The notes: generated from the letters alone by a model not told the origin. A stretch of DNA of 64,000 bases from Ichthyophis bannanicus (GCA_033557465.1 CM066039.1:45351788-45415787), one strand, 5' to 3'; numbered from the stretch's first letter, positions 31,060-41,680 are shown. Program-made: numbers and translations.

Positions 31060-32990
31060 AAAACGTGGCTTTTTCAGATTAGATTTTGCTGGAACTACTT
31101 TTTTGGAGAAAGACTGATAGAATTCTGCAAGACCAATGATCCAGTCATCTCAAACTTCTTCCAGCAACACAAGCGCCGACTGTACATGTGGACTTCACAT
31201 AATGGATTGTACAGAAATCAAATTGACTATATCTGTGGAAGACAACGATAGAAAAGCTCAATAACATCAACAAAGACAAAACCTGGAGTTGACTGTGGTA
31301 CAGATCACCAGCTATTAGTATGCAAATTCAAGCTAAAAGTTGAAAAAGAGCAAGCCATTCATGAATGTAGCAAAATATGACTGAGAATATACCACTGGAA
31401 TTTAAAGACTGCCTGAGAAATTGATTTGCTGCTTCAGATACAACGGACAGAGTTCCAGAAGAGTTATGGGATGACATCAAGAAAGTTCTATTGGAAGAAA
31501 GCGATAAGTCTCTACATAAGGTGAAAAAGCAAAAATGGCCAAAATGGATGACTGAAGAAACTGAAAATTGCCCAGAAACGCAGAGAAGCTAAAGCCAGAA
31601 GAGAAAGAGAGGCAATCGTAGAAATCAGAGATTTCCAACGTGCAGCAAGGCAAGACAAGGAGAAGTAATACAAAGACACATGCAAGGAAATGGAATCAGA
31701 AGCTATTAGAGGAAGAACAAGATTGGCTTTTCTAAAGCTACGAGAGTTAAAGAAAAAATTCCAGCGTCAAATTGGAATGCTACAAGATGCTCAAGGATCC
31801 ATGTTGAATGATGCTGAGAAGATCAAGAAAAGGTGGAAAGAATATACAGAGTCATTATACCATAAAGATCAAGTGAACCAACAGCCGTTTCAACCTATAC
31901 CTTATGATCAGGAACCATTGGTGATGAAGGAAGAAGTCGAAACAGCATTGAAAATCTTATCAAAGAACAAAGCACTGGGCATTGATGGCATTCGCACTGA
32001 GTTATTACAGTAATCAGATGAAGCTGTTACAATACTTACAAGGCTTGGCCAGGAAATTTGGAAGACAAATTCATGGACAACTGACTGGAAAAGATCTGTG
32101 TTTATACCAATACTGAAGAAAGGTGACCAGACTGACTGTGGAAATTATTGCACAGTCGCTCTGATCCCACATGCCAGCAAGATTCTACTTAAGATCATTC
32201 AGCAGAAACTACAACCATACCTGGAACGAGAACTGCCTGAAGTGCAAGCAGGGTTCAGGAAAGGGTTAGGAACTAGAGACATTATCGCGAATTTGAGATG
32301 GATTCTTGAAAAGACACAAGAATACCAAAAGGATATCTATATGTGTTTTATTGAATATAGCAAGGCTTTTGACTGCGTAAACCATGAGAAACTCTTGGCC
32401 ACATTAAGAAGCATGGGTATACCAGAAAACCTGATTGTTCTCGTGCAGAAACTTTACACTGATCAAGAAGCAACAGTTCGAACGGAACTAGGAGAAACAG
32501 AATGGTTTAAAATCAGCAAAGGTGTACGACAAGGCTGCATTCTTTCCCCCTACCTATTTAATTTACGAGGTATATGCAGAACAAATCATCAGAGAAGCAG
32601 GACTGTATGACTCTATGAAGACAACAGAGGTGTGAAGATTGATGGAAGACTCAACGACCTTCGCTATGCTGATGATACCACAATTCTGGCTTAAAGTGAC
32701 GACGATTTGAGACATTTGCTTCTCAAGATCAAGGAATATAGTCTTAAAATGGGTCTGCATCTTAATGCTAAGACGACAAAAATCCTGACAACTGGAAAAA
32801 TGAATAAGTTCATCGTTGATGGAGAAGAAAGTGAAATAGTTGATTCAAGAAGGTTTCAAGTTGTCAACTATCAATAAAGAAGCAACAAGCAGTCAAGAAA
32901 TCAGACAACGCGTTGCTCTTAGCAGAATGGCTATAAAGGACCTAGATAAGATTCTCAAGAGCAGAGATGTTTCTCTCCATACAAAGATTC
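31060..32990 (+). mobile_element. RTE-clade LINE (BovB-like), truncated at both ends
   Basis: The coding remnants match the BovB/RTE type in order: a degraded end of the endonuclease (31080-31350, including a decayed CGLHIMDCTEIKLTISV segment), a linker with DAEKIKKRWKEYTESLY (31815), and the RT. It is cut at 32990, where DIRS-B sequence starts in the middle of its recombinase gene. No 3' UTR remains. Confidence 0.8.
31690..32990 (+). pseudogene. RTE-type reverse transcriptase
   Basis: RT domain of an RTE-clade LINE. Motifs: LSKNKALGIDGIRTELLQ (31950), FIPILKKGDQTDCGNY (32100), ELPEVQAGFRKGLGTRD (32240), MCFIEYSKAFDCVNHEKL (motif A with the catalytic Asp; the canonical FIDY is FIEY here), ISKGVRQGCILSPYLFNL (32515), and after a frameshift LRYADDTTILA (32660, catalytic Asp pair), ending KSRDVSLHTKIQ near 32988. 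Stops occur at 32012, about 32607 and 32692, and later. The thumb and C-terminus are missing. This clade is the likely source of the SINE-2 tail. Confidence 0.8.
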
Positions 32991-33414
32991 AACCTTGTTT
33001 CACTCTAGAGACCGCTTTAAGGAAACGAACCACGTCGACGTGAGCGCCCAGGGAAACTCCCTGGACTTTACTTCTATAGCAAGAAAGAGCCGCCAGCTGA
33101 AGCCTTAAGGAGCTGGCCGCCAAACCCTTATCAAAACCATCCTGTAGGAAGCTGAGCACCATCGGCATGGAAACTGTGGTAGAATGTACTTGTTGCTTAG
33201 AGCACCAGTCCTCAAATATGCGCCAAATACGCACATAAGCTAGAGATGTGGACCGCTTCCTGGCCCTGAGTAAGGTCGCAATAACTGCTCCCGAATAACC
33301 TTTCATCCTTAACCTCGCCCTTTCAAGGGCCAAGCCGTAAGCAAGAACCGATCCACCTGAGGCATTCGGAGTGGACCCTGAATCAACAGATTCTCCGTGG
33401 CCGGCAATCTCCAA
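32991..33414 (-). pseudogene. DIRS-B tyrosine recombinase, N-terminal part only
   Basis: GSVLAYGLALERARLRMKGY, SLAYVRIWRIFEDWC, FLQDGFDKGLAASSLRLQLA and ALSCYRSKVQG correspond to the DNA-binding N-terminal domain of the DIRS-A and DIRS-D recombinases. The frame stops at the junction with the RTE fragment at 32991, so the catalytic Arg/His/Arg/Tyr residues are all absent. Confidence 0.78.
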
Positions 33415-33444
33415 GGATCCCCATCGAGGAGTCGGACTAGATCG

Positions 33445-34150
33445 TCATACCACGGGCGTCTCGGCCAGTCTGGAGCCACCAACATCACTTTCCCCTGATG
33501 AGCCTCGATGCACTGAACAACTCATCCTATGAGCGCCCACAGAGGGAAGACAGAGCAGACCCAGCGATGGCCAAGATTGCAACAGGGCATCGATTCCTTC
33601 CGACATCCTTTCTCTTCTGCTGAAGAACAGACTTGTTTTGGCCGAACTGAAGGTCGCCATGAGGTCCATGACCGGAGGGCCCCACCTGCGGGCTATTTGA
33701 GCAAATACTTCCAAATGAAGCTCCCATTCCCCGGCATCCACCCGGACTCTGCTGAGAAAATCCGTCATCACGTTGTCCATTCCTGCAATGTGCGCCACCA
33801 CAGAGCTCCTGCTTCCTCCTCCATGGCAGCGCTGCCTGTGCCGCCCTGCCAACTGAGGTAAGCCACCATCGCGGAATTGTCCAAAAGTACTCGCACAGCT
33901 TGCCCTTTCAGTGTTGCCTCGAATGCTTGAAGCGCTAGGAATATCGCTCTCAACTCGAGACGGTTGATCGACCATTGAACCTCCTGGCTCGCTCCAAGTT
34001 CCCTGAGCGAAGAGACCCTTTCAAGGCGCTCCCCAACCTGCGAGGCTCGCATCCGTCAACACTGGGAGCCATTGTGGTTGTTCTAGCAGCTTGCCCACCG
34101 CCAGATTTTCTGGGCAGAGCCACCACTGAAGGGACTGCCTGACCTGCAGG
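33445..34150 (-). pseudogene. DIRS-B RNase H and methyltransferase-like segment
   Basis: RNase H blocks: NRLELRAIFLALQAFE (Glu), VLLDNSAMVAYLSWQGG (Asp), GMDNVMTDFLSRVRV (Asp), in two frames at 34052-33768 and 33975-33445. The methyltransferase-like block follows: PVMDLMATFSSAKTSLFFSR and EGIDALLQSW. The FPPW-equivalent is lost in a frameshift near 33545. At least two frameshifts. Confidence 0.75.
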
Positions 34151-34189
34151 GGGGCAGGGGAGACGACTGTTCAGGGCGTCGTTCTGGTG

Positions 34190-34555
34190 CGATCACCACC
34201 GAAGTAACGACCTCTGCAGTGGCTGCATGTGGGTCCTGGCCGAAGGAACTACCTCCAGGGTTGCCGCCATCGTCCCTAGTATGCACAGGTAGCTCCATGC
34301 CGACGGAGCTAGCGTCAAAAGGAACTTGCGCACTAAGAGTCTCGGGGCCTGAGCTCTCTGAACCAGAAGAAACACTAACCCCCTGCGTGTGTCGAAGTGC
34401 ACTCCCAGGTATTCTAGATCCTGAGACGGGACCAAACGGCTCTTGGTGGCATTGACTACCCAGCTGAGACCCTGAAGAAACCTCACTACTTTATCTGTGA
34501 TCTGAATGCCCTCGGCCTTGGATTTCGCCCGAATCAACCAATCGTCGAGATAATA
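34190..34555 (-). pseudogene. DIRS-B reverse transcriptase, C-terminal part
   Basis: This begins at the catalytic box (YLDDWLIRAKSKAEG, codons at about 34545-34505), followed by VRFLQGLSWVVNATKSRLV and LEYLGVHFDTRRGLV. The preceding residues of the motif (GILVHP in the relatives) are missing at the CR1 junction. The N-terminal RT part is at 37722-38350. Confidence 0.8.
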
Positions 34556-34559
34556 GGGG

Positions 34560-37500
34560 AAAGCCGACAGTCGCCCAAGAGCGCATGGTTCGGAAGAATG
34601 TATCCTTGAAGGATACTACAAAAAGCAGAGAGGTTCCAAAAAAGAGTAAAGTAGCCCAAATGCCCTCGAGTATGGAGCAGACAGAACTTAAAGATCCCAA
34701 ATTACCCATGTCTACCAATAGCCAAATTAATATGAATAAAATACAGTCTCTAAAATGCTTGTATGCAAATGCTAGAAGTCTACAAAACAAGATGGGAGAG
34801 TTAGAATATATAGCACTAAACGAGAGGTTAGATATGATTGGAATATCAGAGACATGGTGGAAGGAGGACAACCAGTGGGACACTGTGATACCTGGGTACA
34901 AACTATATCGAAATGATAGAGCTGATCAAATTGGTGGAGGGGTTGCGCTCTATGTTAGAGAGGGCATTGAGTCAGAAAGGATTAAAGTTTTGCAAGAAAC
35001 AAAATTTGCTGTAGAATCTCTATGGATTGAAATTCCATGTAAAAAGGGGAAGGCGATGGCAGTGGGGGTGTACTATCGTCCGCCTGGCCAGAATGAACAA
35101 ATGGATGATGAAATGCTCAAAGAAATCAAGGAAGCTAGCAAAAGTTACAGTGCAGTAATAATAATGGGTGATTTCAATTACCCCGGCATCGACTGGGTCA
35201 GTGTCACAACAGGACATGCTAGGGAGATAAAGTTCCTAGATGAAATAAATGACTGCTTCTTGGAGCAGCTGGTTCATGAACCGACCAGAGGGGAAGCAAT
35301 ATTAGACCTAGTCCTTAGTGGAACACCAGATGTAGTGCAAGAGATAAGGGTGTTGGGGCCACTTGGCAATAGTGATCATAGCATGATCGCCTTTGATTTA
35401 ATTAGTGGAGGAGGGATAGTAAGGAAATCCACAGTACTACCCTTTAACTTTCGAAAGGGAGACTATGATAGAATGAGGAAAACAGTTAAGAAAAAACTAA
35501 AAGGAGCAGTTGCAAAGGTTAAAGACGTACATCAAGCTTGGGTGTTGTTGAAAAATACTATCTTGGAAGCCCAGACCAGCTGTATTCCACGCTTTAAAAA
35601 AAGTGGAAGGAAGTCCAAAAAATTGCCAGCATGGTTTAAAGCTGAGGTCAGAGAGGCTGTTGTTGCCAAAAAAGCATCTTTCAAGAAATGGAAAAAAGAG
35701 CCAAATGATGAAACCTGGAAACAGCACAAGCACTGGCAAGTCAAATGCAAGGTATTGATAAGGCAGGCAAAGAGAGAATTTGAGAAGAAGCTTGCTGCGG
35801 AAGCAAAAATGCGAAATAAAGACCTTTTCAAGTACATTCGTAGCAAAAAACCCGTGAGAGAGTCAGTTGGTCCATTAGATGATAAAGGGGTTAAAGGAGC
35901 ACTAAGAGGCGACAAGGCGATAGCGGAGAGACTGAATGAATTCTTTGCTTCGGTCTTTACTGAGGAAGATGTAGGGATGTTACCCACGACTGAAGTGGTA
36001 TTTAAAGGTGTGGAAGAATTGAAGGAAATATCGATACATCGGGAAGATGTCCTACAACTATTAGATAAACTGAAGAGTAGCAAATCACCTGGGCCGGATG
36101 GTATACATCCAAGGGTGTTGAAAGAACTGAAATTTGAGATTGCAGACCTGCTATCAGTAATCTGTGAACTATCATTAAAATCATCTCTAATACCTGAGGA
36201 TTGGAGGATCGCCAATGTAACACCAATTTTTAAAAAGGGTTCGAGGGGTGATCCGGGAAACTACAGACCGGTGAGCCTGACATCAGTACCGGGAAAAATG
36301 GTAGAAACCATCATAAAGAATAAAATTACTCAGCATATAGATAGTCATGACCTAATGGGAGACAGCCAACATGGCTTTAGACAAGGAAGATCTTGTCTTA
36401 CTAATCTGTTATGTTTTTTTGAAGAAGTGAATAAACAGGTGGACAAAGGTGAGTCGGTTGATATTGTGTATCTGGACTTTCAGAAAGCCTTTGACAAGGT
36501 CCCTCATGAGAGACTTTTGGCAAAACTAAAGAGTCATGGGATAGGAGGCAGTGTACTACTGTGGATCAGGAACTGGTTAAAAGATAGAAAGCAGAGGGTA
36601 GGGCTAAATGGCCAATTTTCCCAATGGAGAAAGGTGAATAGTGGTGTACCCCAGGGATCTGTGCTGGGTCCGCTGCTTTTTGACATATTCATAAATGACC
36701 TGGAAAGTGGAATAACGAGTGAGGTTATCAAATTTGCTGATGACACAAAACTATTTAAAGTTGTTAAAACCCAGGAGGATTGTGGAAAATTGCAAGAGGA
36801 TCTTGATAAATTGGAAGACTGGGCATCAAAATGGCAGATGAAATTTAATGTGGAGAAGTGCAAGGTTATGCACCTAGGGAAGAACAACCCAAACTATGGT
36901 TACACGATGCAAGGTTCCACATTAGGAACCACCACCCAAGAAAAAGATTTAGGCGTCCTTGTGGATACCATGTTAAAACCCTCGGCCCAGTGTGCAGCGG
37001 CGGCCAAGAGAGCAAATAGAATGCTAGGTATGATAAGGAAAGGAATGGAAAATAAAACAAAAGATATTATAATGCCTCTATATCGTTCCATGGTGAGACC
37101 GCACCTTGAATATTGTGTGCAATTCTGGTCGCCATATCTTAAAAAGGATATAGCAATTTTAGAAAAGGTTCAGAGAAGAGCCACCAAAATGGTAAAGGGG
37201 ATGGAAGGCTACTCCTATGAAGAAAGGCTAAAAAGGTTGGGGCTCTTTAACCTGGAAAAGAGACGGCTGAGGGGAGATATGATAGAAGTCTATAAATTAA
37301 TGAACGGAGTGGAACGGGTAAACGTAGATCGATTGTTTACCTTATCAGAATATAGAAAGACTAGGGGACATGCAATGAAGCTACAGGGTAAACTATTTAA
37401 GACTAATAAAAGAAAATATTTTTTCACTCAACGTGTAATCAAACTCTGGAATTTGTTACCGGAGGATGTAGTAAAGGCTGTTAGTGTAGCTGGGTTTAAA

Positions 37501-37721
37501 AAAGGTTTGGACAAGTTCCTGGAGGAAAGGTCCATAAACCATTATTAAGAAGGGACCCAGGATATCAATGCTTGAACCAATACAAGCATTGTGGAACCTG
37601 TGTCCCTTGGGGTAACTGCTAGGTACGTATGACCTAGATTGGCCACTGTTGGAAACAGAATACTGGGCTTGATGGACCTTGGTCTGACCCAGTATGGCAT
37701 ATCTTATGTTCTTATGTTCTT
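34560..37721 (+). mobile_element. CR1 LINE with open ORF2, inside DIRS-B
   Basis: It carries a 2964-nt ORF2 and a complete 3' end: the gaatactgggcttgatggac signature and the terminal repeat ATGTTCTTATGTTCTT at 37705-37721. The 5' end lies just upstream of ORF2, so ORF1 and the 5' UTR are missing (5' truncation, as usual for CR1). No clear TSD: about 20-25 bp of DIRS-B, coding for GILVHP of the RT, are missing at the junction. Confidence 0.85.
34585..37548 (+). CDS. CR1 ORF2 protein (endonuclease-reverse transcriptase), uninterrupted
   Basis: 987 codons without a stop, the full usual length of CR1 ORF2. The product would nick target DNA and reverse-transcribe the element's RNA at the nick. 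Endonuclease (residues about 50-270): LYANARSLQNKM, IGISETWWKE (Glu), GGVALYVREG, VGVYYRPPG, IIMGDFNYPGIDW (Asp-x-Asn), SDHSMIAF (Asp-His). RT (about 480-760): SSKSPGPDGIHPRVLKEL, NVTPIFKKGSRGDPGNYRP, DIVYLDFQKAFDKVPHERL (motif A Asp), NSGVPQGSVLGPLLFDIF, IKFADDTKLF (Asp-Asp). The C-terminus, EERLKRLGLFNLEKRRLRGD and RVIKLWNLLPEDVV, is typical. All catalytic residues I can identify are in place. The true start may lie upstream or at a later ATG (MNKIQSLK). Promoterless copy: expression unlikely unless driven by neighbours. Confidence 0.9.
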   Translation: MVRKNVSLKDTTKSREVPKKSKVAQMPSSMEQTELKDPKLPMSTNSQINMNKIQSLKCLYANARSLQNKMGELEYIALNERLDMIGISETWWKEDNQWDTVIPGYKLYRNDRADQIGGGVALYVREGIESERIKVLQETKFAVESLWIEIPCKKGKAMAVGVYYRPPGQNEQMDDEMLKEIKEASKSYSAVIIMGDFNYPGIDWVSVTTGHAREIKFLDEINDCFLEQLVHEPTRGEAILDLVLSGTPDVVQEIRVLGPLGNSDHSMIAFDLISGGGIVRKSTVLPFNFRKGDYDRMRKTVKKKLKGAVAKVKDVHQAWVLLKNTILEAQTSCIPRFKKSGRKSKKLPAWFKAEVREAVVAKKASFKKWKKEPNDETWKQHKHWQVKCKVLIRQAKREFEKKLAAEAKMRNKDLFKYIRSKKPVRESVGPLDDKGVKGALRGDKAIAERLNEFFASVFTEEDVGMLPTTEVVFKGVEELKEISIHREDVLQLLDKLKSSKSPGPDGIHPRVLKELKFEIADLLSVICELSLKSSLIPEDWRIANVTPIFKKGSRGDPGNYRPVSLTSVPGKMVETIIKNKITQHIDSHDLMGDSQHGFRQGRSCLTNLLCFFEEVNKQVDKGESVDIVYLDFQKAFDKVPHERLLAKLKSHGIGGSVLLWIRNWLKDRKQRVGLNGQFSQWRKVNSGVPQGSVLGPLLFDIFINDLESGITSEVIKFADDTKLFKVVKTQEDCGKLQEDLDKLEDWASKWQMKFNVEKCKVMHLGKNNPNYGYTMQGSTLGTTTQEKDLGVLVDTMLKPSAQCAAAAKRANRMLGMIRKGMENKTKDIIMPLYRSMVRPHLEYCVQFWSPYLKKDIAILEKVQRRATKMVKGMEGYSYEERLKRLGLFNLEKRRLRGDMIEVYKLMNGVERVNVDRLFTLSEYRKTRGHAMKLQGKLFKTNKRKYFFTQRVIKLWNLLPEDVVKAVSVAGFKKGLDKFLEERSINHY

Positions 37722-38350
37722 TTCGCAATGCCGCCACTGCCACCACCACCACCACAACCTTGGTGAAGATGCGCAGAGCTGTGGCCAACCCAAAGGGCAA
37801 GGCTTGAAACAAAGTGTCCCCAGGGAAGAGCAAACCTGAGGAATTTCTGATGAGTTGGCCTGATAGGAATGTGCAAATACGCCTCTGTGAGATATAATGA
37901 AGTCAAGAACTCTCCCTGTCGTACCACCACGATTACTGAATGCAACGTTTCCATTCGAAAGTGCAGCACTCGAAGGCACCGATTCACTCCCTTCAGATCT
38001 AGAATAGGCCTGAGCGCTCCGTCCTTCTTGGGTACTACAAAATAAATGGCACTACAGCTCCTAACTAAGAGACGATCTACTGTTTGCCTCACAGCGAACG
38101 TCTTTTGATGTCCCTTGCAAGGCGAAAGCACGAATTAATCTAGTACTGGACGAGCGAATTCGAGAGCATAACCTTTGCATATTATCTCCAGCACCCATTG
38201 GTCAGGAGTTATTTGGACCCAGGCAGGAAGAAATTCACAAAGACGTCCCCCAATCTGTTGAATTCCTACCCAGGCCCGCCTCGCTTCATTGTGGCTTTCG
38301 CACTGACGAGGTTGAGGAAGCTGCAAAAACTCTGCCTGCTCCGCGGAATC
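37722..38350 (-). pseudogene. DIRS-B reverse transcriptase, N-terminal part
   Basis: Blocks: WVQITPDQWVLEIICKGYAL (38230), IYFVVPKKDGALRPILDLKG (38040), VNRCLRVLHFRMETLHSVIV, GEFLTSLYLTEAYLHIPI (37900; motif A Asp replaced by Tyr in LYLTEAY, usually LDLTEAY), and FQALPFGLATALRIFTKVVV (37800), then AALRKE up to the CR1 junction. Frameshifts near 37815 and 38130. Confidence 0.8.
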
Positions 38351-38468
38351 CACGAAATCCCTGGGCCCTTGACAGAAATCTTCCTCTTTGAAAGCCTCCC
38401 AAGCATGAGGTACGAAACCTTCTGAAGTCCCTAAACTGCCCTCAAGAGGCCGGGAGAGATCTGCCCTG

Positions 38469-38484
38469 CTTAGGCTTATCCTCC
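38469..38484. repeat. TSD of PLE2, left copy
   Basis: cttaggcttatcctcc, exact repeat at 41581-41596. Part of the gag codons for EDKPK. Confidence 0.85.
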
Positions 38485-38559
38485 CTATACGGACGGCCGC
38501 TGGGAGCCTCCCAACACCAGGCAGAGGTCATGTCGACAACAACAGTCATCAACATCTCA

Positions 38560-40998
38560 GGACTGGTACTGACACCAATGCAATTGATGTGCTGGATCTG
38601 GGCCTTTCATTTATACCGATGGTTTCCTATGATCCCTTTAGGATGCGAGAAGCACTATTTTCTGTAAGTTACGAGTGATGCATTATTTTGCGGATCAAGT
38701 TGAGATCTCAGATGGATCTATCTTGCGCCCTCCTTCACGTTGGGTTCCTCCGGGCGCCACGGATCCGGCAATTCTCACTTACCAAGCATTGGTTTTGAAT
38801 GAATTAACATCTTGTGAAAAGACCTTTACACAACATCATTCTAATGTCTCTAAGGAACAACGTTCAGCCATTAAACGGCTTGCCATGAACACCAATGTGG
38901 TTATCCAGGGGGCCGATAAGGGCAGATCAGTGGTGGTACAGGCTTTGGATTCCTACCGGGAGCTTTTGCTATCCCAATTAAGGGACATGAAGTATTATAA
39001 GCCATTATTGGGAGATCCTACGCCGCAGTTACAGATCGTCATTCGTTCTTTGATCATGGAGGCCCACTCTAAAGGTTGGATCACTGCTCGAGAAGCTGTA
39101 TTTTTGATTCAACAGCATCCTACCATTCCAGTTATCTACACTGTATCCAAGGTGCACAAATCTATGTCGTCCCCTCCAGGATGCCCCATTGTCTCGTGCA
39201 GGGGTTCGGTGTTAGAACCCCTGTCACAGTTTAGTGACGTGTTTTTGAAGCAGGAAGCTCGGTGTGTTAAGTCATACCTGAGAGATACGTCCCATTTTCT
39301 AAGTATTCTGACTGAATTTGCGGAACCATTGGATAATGTGTTACTGGTGACTTTAGATGTTGCTGCACTTTACACTAACATTCACCAGGAGGAGGCACGG
39401 TCCCTTTTGGAGTCAGAATTTACCACAGCACCGACTAGAATCTCGAAGTCCTTTTTGTTGGATATCACTAGTCTGGTCTTAACTAATAATTATTTTTCAT
39501 TTCAGGGGCAATTCTACCAGCAGTGTTATGGCATAGCTACCGTAGCCCCTTCCATTGCTACTCTATATTTGGCTGCCATGGAAGAACAATATATCTACCT
39601 GGCAGACGATTTTCACTTTGTGAGATTATGGTTTAAGTTTAAGTTTATTAGCTTAATATACCGCTAAACGTAAAGTAACATCATAGCGGTGTACAGAGTT
39701 CAAATCATAATGGTCACCGTAGGGTGAAGGGAAAAAAGGAAAAGAAGTTACATCGACTGATAGGAAAGCAAACTAGGCAGATTCATACAACAGGACGGTA
39801 GAGGGGAAAGTGAGGGGAGGGGGAAGGGAAGACAAAGTCATGTGGGAGGTTCAGGAAGGTCAAAGGCAAGGGTAAAGAGGTGAGTTGAGGTTTTTGGATG
39901 ATATTTTCTTCCTGTGGACATCGACAAGGGAGGCGTTAACACATTTTAACATGTGGCTCAATACCATAAAAGTGAACATATAGTTCATGGCTCACATTAG
40001 TGATTGTCAAATTGAGTTTCTTGATGTGCTTGTTAGAAAACAAGGGGAAACGTTTTCTACGACGTTGTTCCGCAAGTCCAGCCAGCGGAACAGCTTACTC
40101 CGCTACCACAGCCATCATCCATTCTCCTTAAGGAGAGGTCTTCCCTTCGGCCAATTTTTACGTCTGCGAAGAATTTGTTCTTCCTTGGATTACTATAAGC
40201 AACAGGCGTGAGCCTTGCGTATTCGTCTCTTGGACCGAGGCTACCCCAAGAAAGTGGTGAGGGATGCGTACATTAGAGCGCGTTTCTCACACCGTGAGTG
40301 GTTAAGTACCTCTGATTCCCAATCTGCTTCTGGGGATGGCAGAGAATTGGATACCATTACAGGTGTTTCACCTTTTGACACACACGGTACAGGTGACTAG
40401 ATTTTTGAAAAGATACTGGCAGGTTTTGCAGATGCATTCCTGTTTTCAAAAACCTCTCAGGTTTGCATACACTAGGGGCCAAAATTTGAGGGATCGGTTA
40501 GTTCACACTGCCCCTGGACACACGATCCCTTCGGGAGGCAATTCAAGACAGGGCCATTGGGCTTGTCAAAATTGTAGATACTGCGATACTACCTTGGAAG
40601 GTATTCAGTGGTCTCATCCCACCACGGCCAAGTCTTTTGCTTTTATAGGGGCTTCCACATGTCAATCAAGTTTTGTGGTTTACGTGCTCATTTGCCCTTG
40701 TGACCTGTTATATATTGGCAGGACGATTCGTCCGGTGAAGTTCCGGTTAGGTGAACAAGCCTCCAGGATTAGATCAAAGACTCTTTCGGCACCAGTGGTG
40801 GAACACTGTATACAGATGAATCATTTTTTTGGTGACTTCAAATGGAGGATCATTGATTGGGTTCCTGTTGGCCCCCGGGGGGGAGGGGGGGTGTTCGCGA
40901 GAGTCAGCTACAATGGCGTGAACAACATTGGATCTTCCGTCTTCAAACTAATTCCATTGGGCCTCAATTTGGAATGTGATTGGTGGAGCCTTCTGTGA
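38560..40998 (+). pseudogene. PLE2 reverse transcriptase / GIY-YIG endonuclease
   Basis: The RT is of the Penelope type, related to telomerase RT. Blocks: VVIQGADKGRSVVVQAL (38905), VIYTVSKVHKSMSSPPGCPI (39135), LLVTLDVAALYTNIHQEE (39345; motif A Asp), and YGIATVAPSIATLYLAAMEE (39530). The catalytic FLDDIFFLW resumes at 39893 after the LINE-tail insertion. The next part, FLDVLVRKQGETFSTTLFRK, ends at a stop at 40211. After a further frameshift near 40380 the endonuclease follows: CQNCRYCDTT, FVVYVLICPCDLLYIGRTIR (VVY / YIG motifs), VKFRLGEQASRI (Arg) and VEHCIQMNHFFGDFKW. It ends LIPLGLNLECDW at 40998. An early frameshift is also present near 38600. Not functional as it stands. Confidence 0.85.
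39636..39888 (-). mobile_element. LINE 3' tail inserted in PLE2 RT
   Basis: taagtttaagtttattagct, taataccgct-type stem (aatataccgctaaac ... catagcggtgtaca) and a purine-rich remainder. It is a 5'-truncated minus-strand LINE 3' end of the L2-like type. It separates the RLW and RFLDDIFF codons of the PLE2 RT. Confidence 0.65.
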
Positions 40999-41260
40999 TG
41001 AACAGCTCATTATCATCATTATGAATGGTACATCAGCAAACATTTTTATATTGGTTAGCATCTTTAGTCCAAATGTTTCTTGGGGGTTTTGTTCTGAGAT
41101 TCATCGATAGGTTTTAGAGCATTTAAAGGGCATCTTTAAAAAAAAAAAAAAACCAAGACACTCCTCATATGACGTGTTTTCACTATCCAATAAGTGGCCA
41201 TCATAGCTACATATAAGAACCGTTGGGTTCGGCTTTTTTCTTTAGGGCGATCACTTCGAT

Positions 41261-41328
41261 TGTTGAACAGGAACACTTGACACAGGGCTCTTTGGGTGCC
41301 CGAAACATGCATGTCGTGCAGCTTCAAA
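41261..41328 (+). ncRNA. Degraded hammerhead ribozyme motif in PLE2 3' region
   Basis: The 3' half matches the hammerhead core: stem II gggc (41285-41288) / gccc (41298-41301), invariant GAAA (41302-41305), a self-complementary acatgcatgt (41305-41314) serving as a very short, dimer-forming stem III, the cleavage site UC at 41314-41315, and gtg (41316-41318) pairing with cac (41274-41276) as stem I. Stem I is extended by gttgaa / ttcaa. The CUGANGA box is degraded to ttgacaca (41277-41284). Hammerheads with minimal stem III are known in PLEs. This copy is probably inactive. Confidence 0.55.
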
Positions 41329-41580
41329 CCCGATGTTTACTTATGGAGAACGAACATCACCTGTTCATAAGATAACTGTTGGACACACTATTTCTCATGC
41401 GGTTTTAGGTGAGTTACTCAATGAATAAAAAGGATTCTCTCGACGTTGAGGGGAAAGTTGCCATCTCTCCCGCTCGTGTTGGTTGATCCCAACAAAAACT
41501 ATAGTTGTGGCAAGCAGGAGTTATATTTGGTTATCGGCAGCACCCAATGGTTTATTTATCAATGACTTATTATATCACAT

Positions 41581-41596
41581 CTTAGGCTTATCCTCC
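41581..41596. repeat. TSD of PLE2, right copy
   Basis: cttaggcttatcctcc, identical to 38469-38484. Confidence 0.85.
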
Positions 41597-41680
41597 AGCA
41601 ACCTTCCGCCTTTGGACTCACCCGAGTCTTTAACCAACTTGTCGAGATCTTCAAACAAACAATTTCCATTTAAAGAGGAG
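41581..41680 (-). pseudogene. DIRS-B gag, segment between PLE2 and LTR
   Basis: Codes on the minus strand for a frameshifted version of LPFKGKLLFGEELDKLV...ESKGG (DIRS-A/D gag). It joins to the gag part at 42365 when the LTR is removed. Confidence 0.65.

Larger units (their letters stand above)
38485..41580 (+). mobile_element. PLE2: Penelope-like element inside DIRS-B gag
   Basis: The 3.1-kb insertion is flanked by an exact 16-bp duplication, cttaggcttatcctcc (38469-38484 and 41581-41596), which belongs to the DIRS-B gag. It encodes RT (38560-39930) and a GIY-YIG endonuclease (to about 40998), in the order typical of PLEs, and has a 580-bp 3' region with a degraded hammerhead ribozyme motif. 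A LINE tail (39636-39888) is inserted just before the RT catalytic box. The 5' end is close to the start of the RT. Confidence 0.88.
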
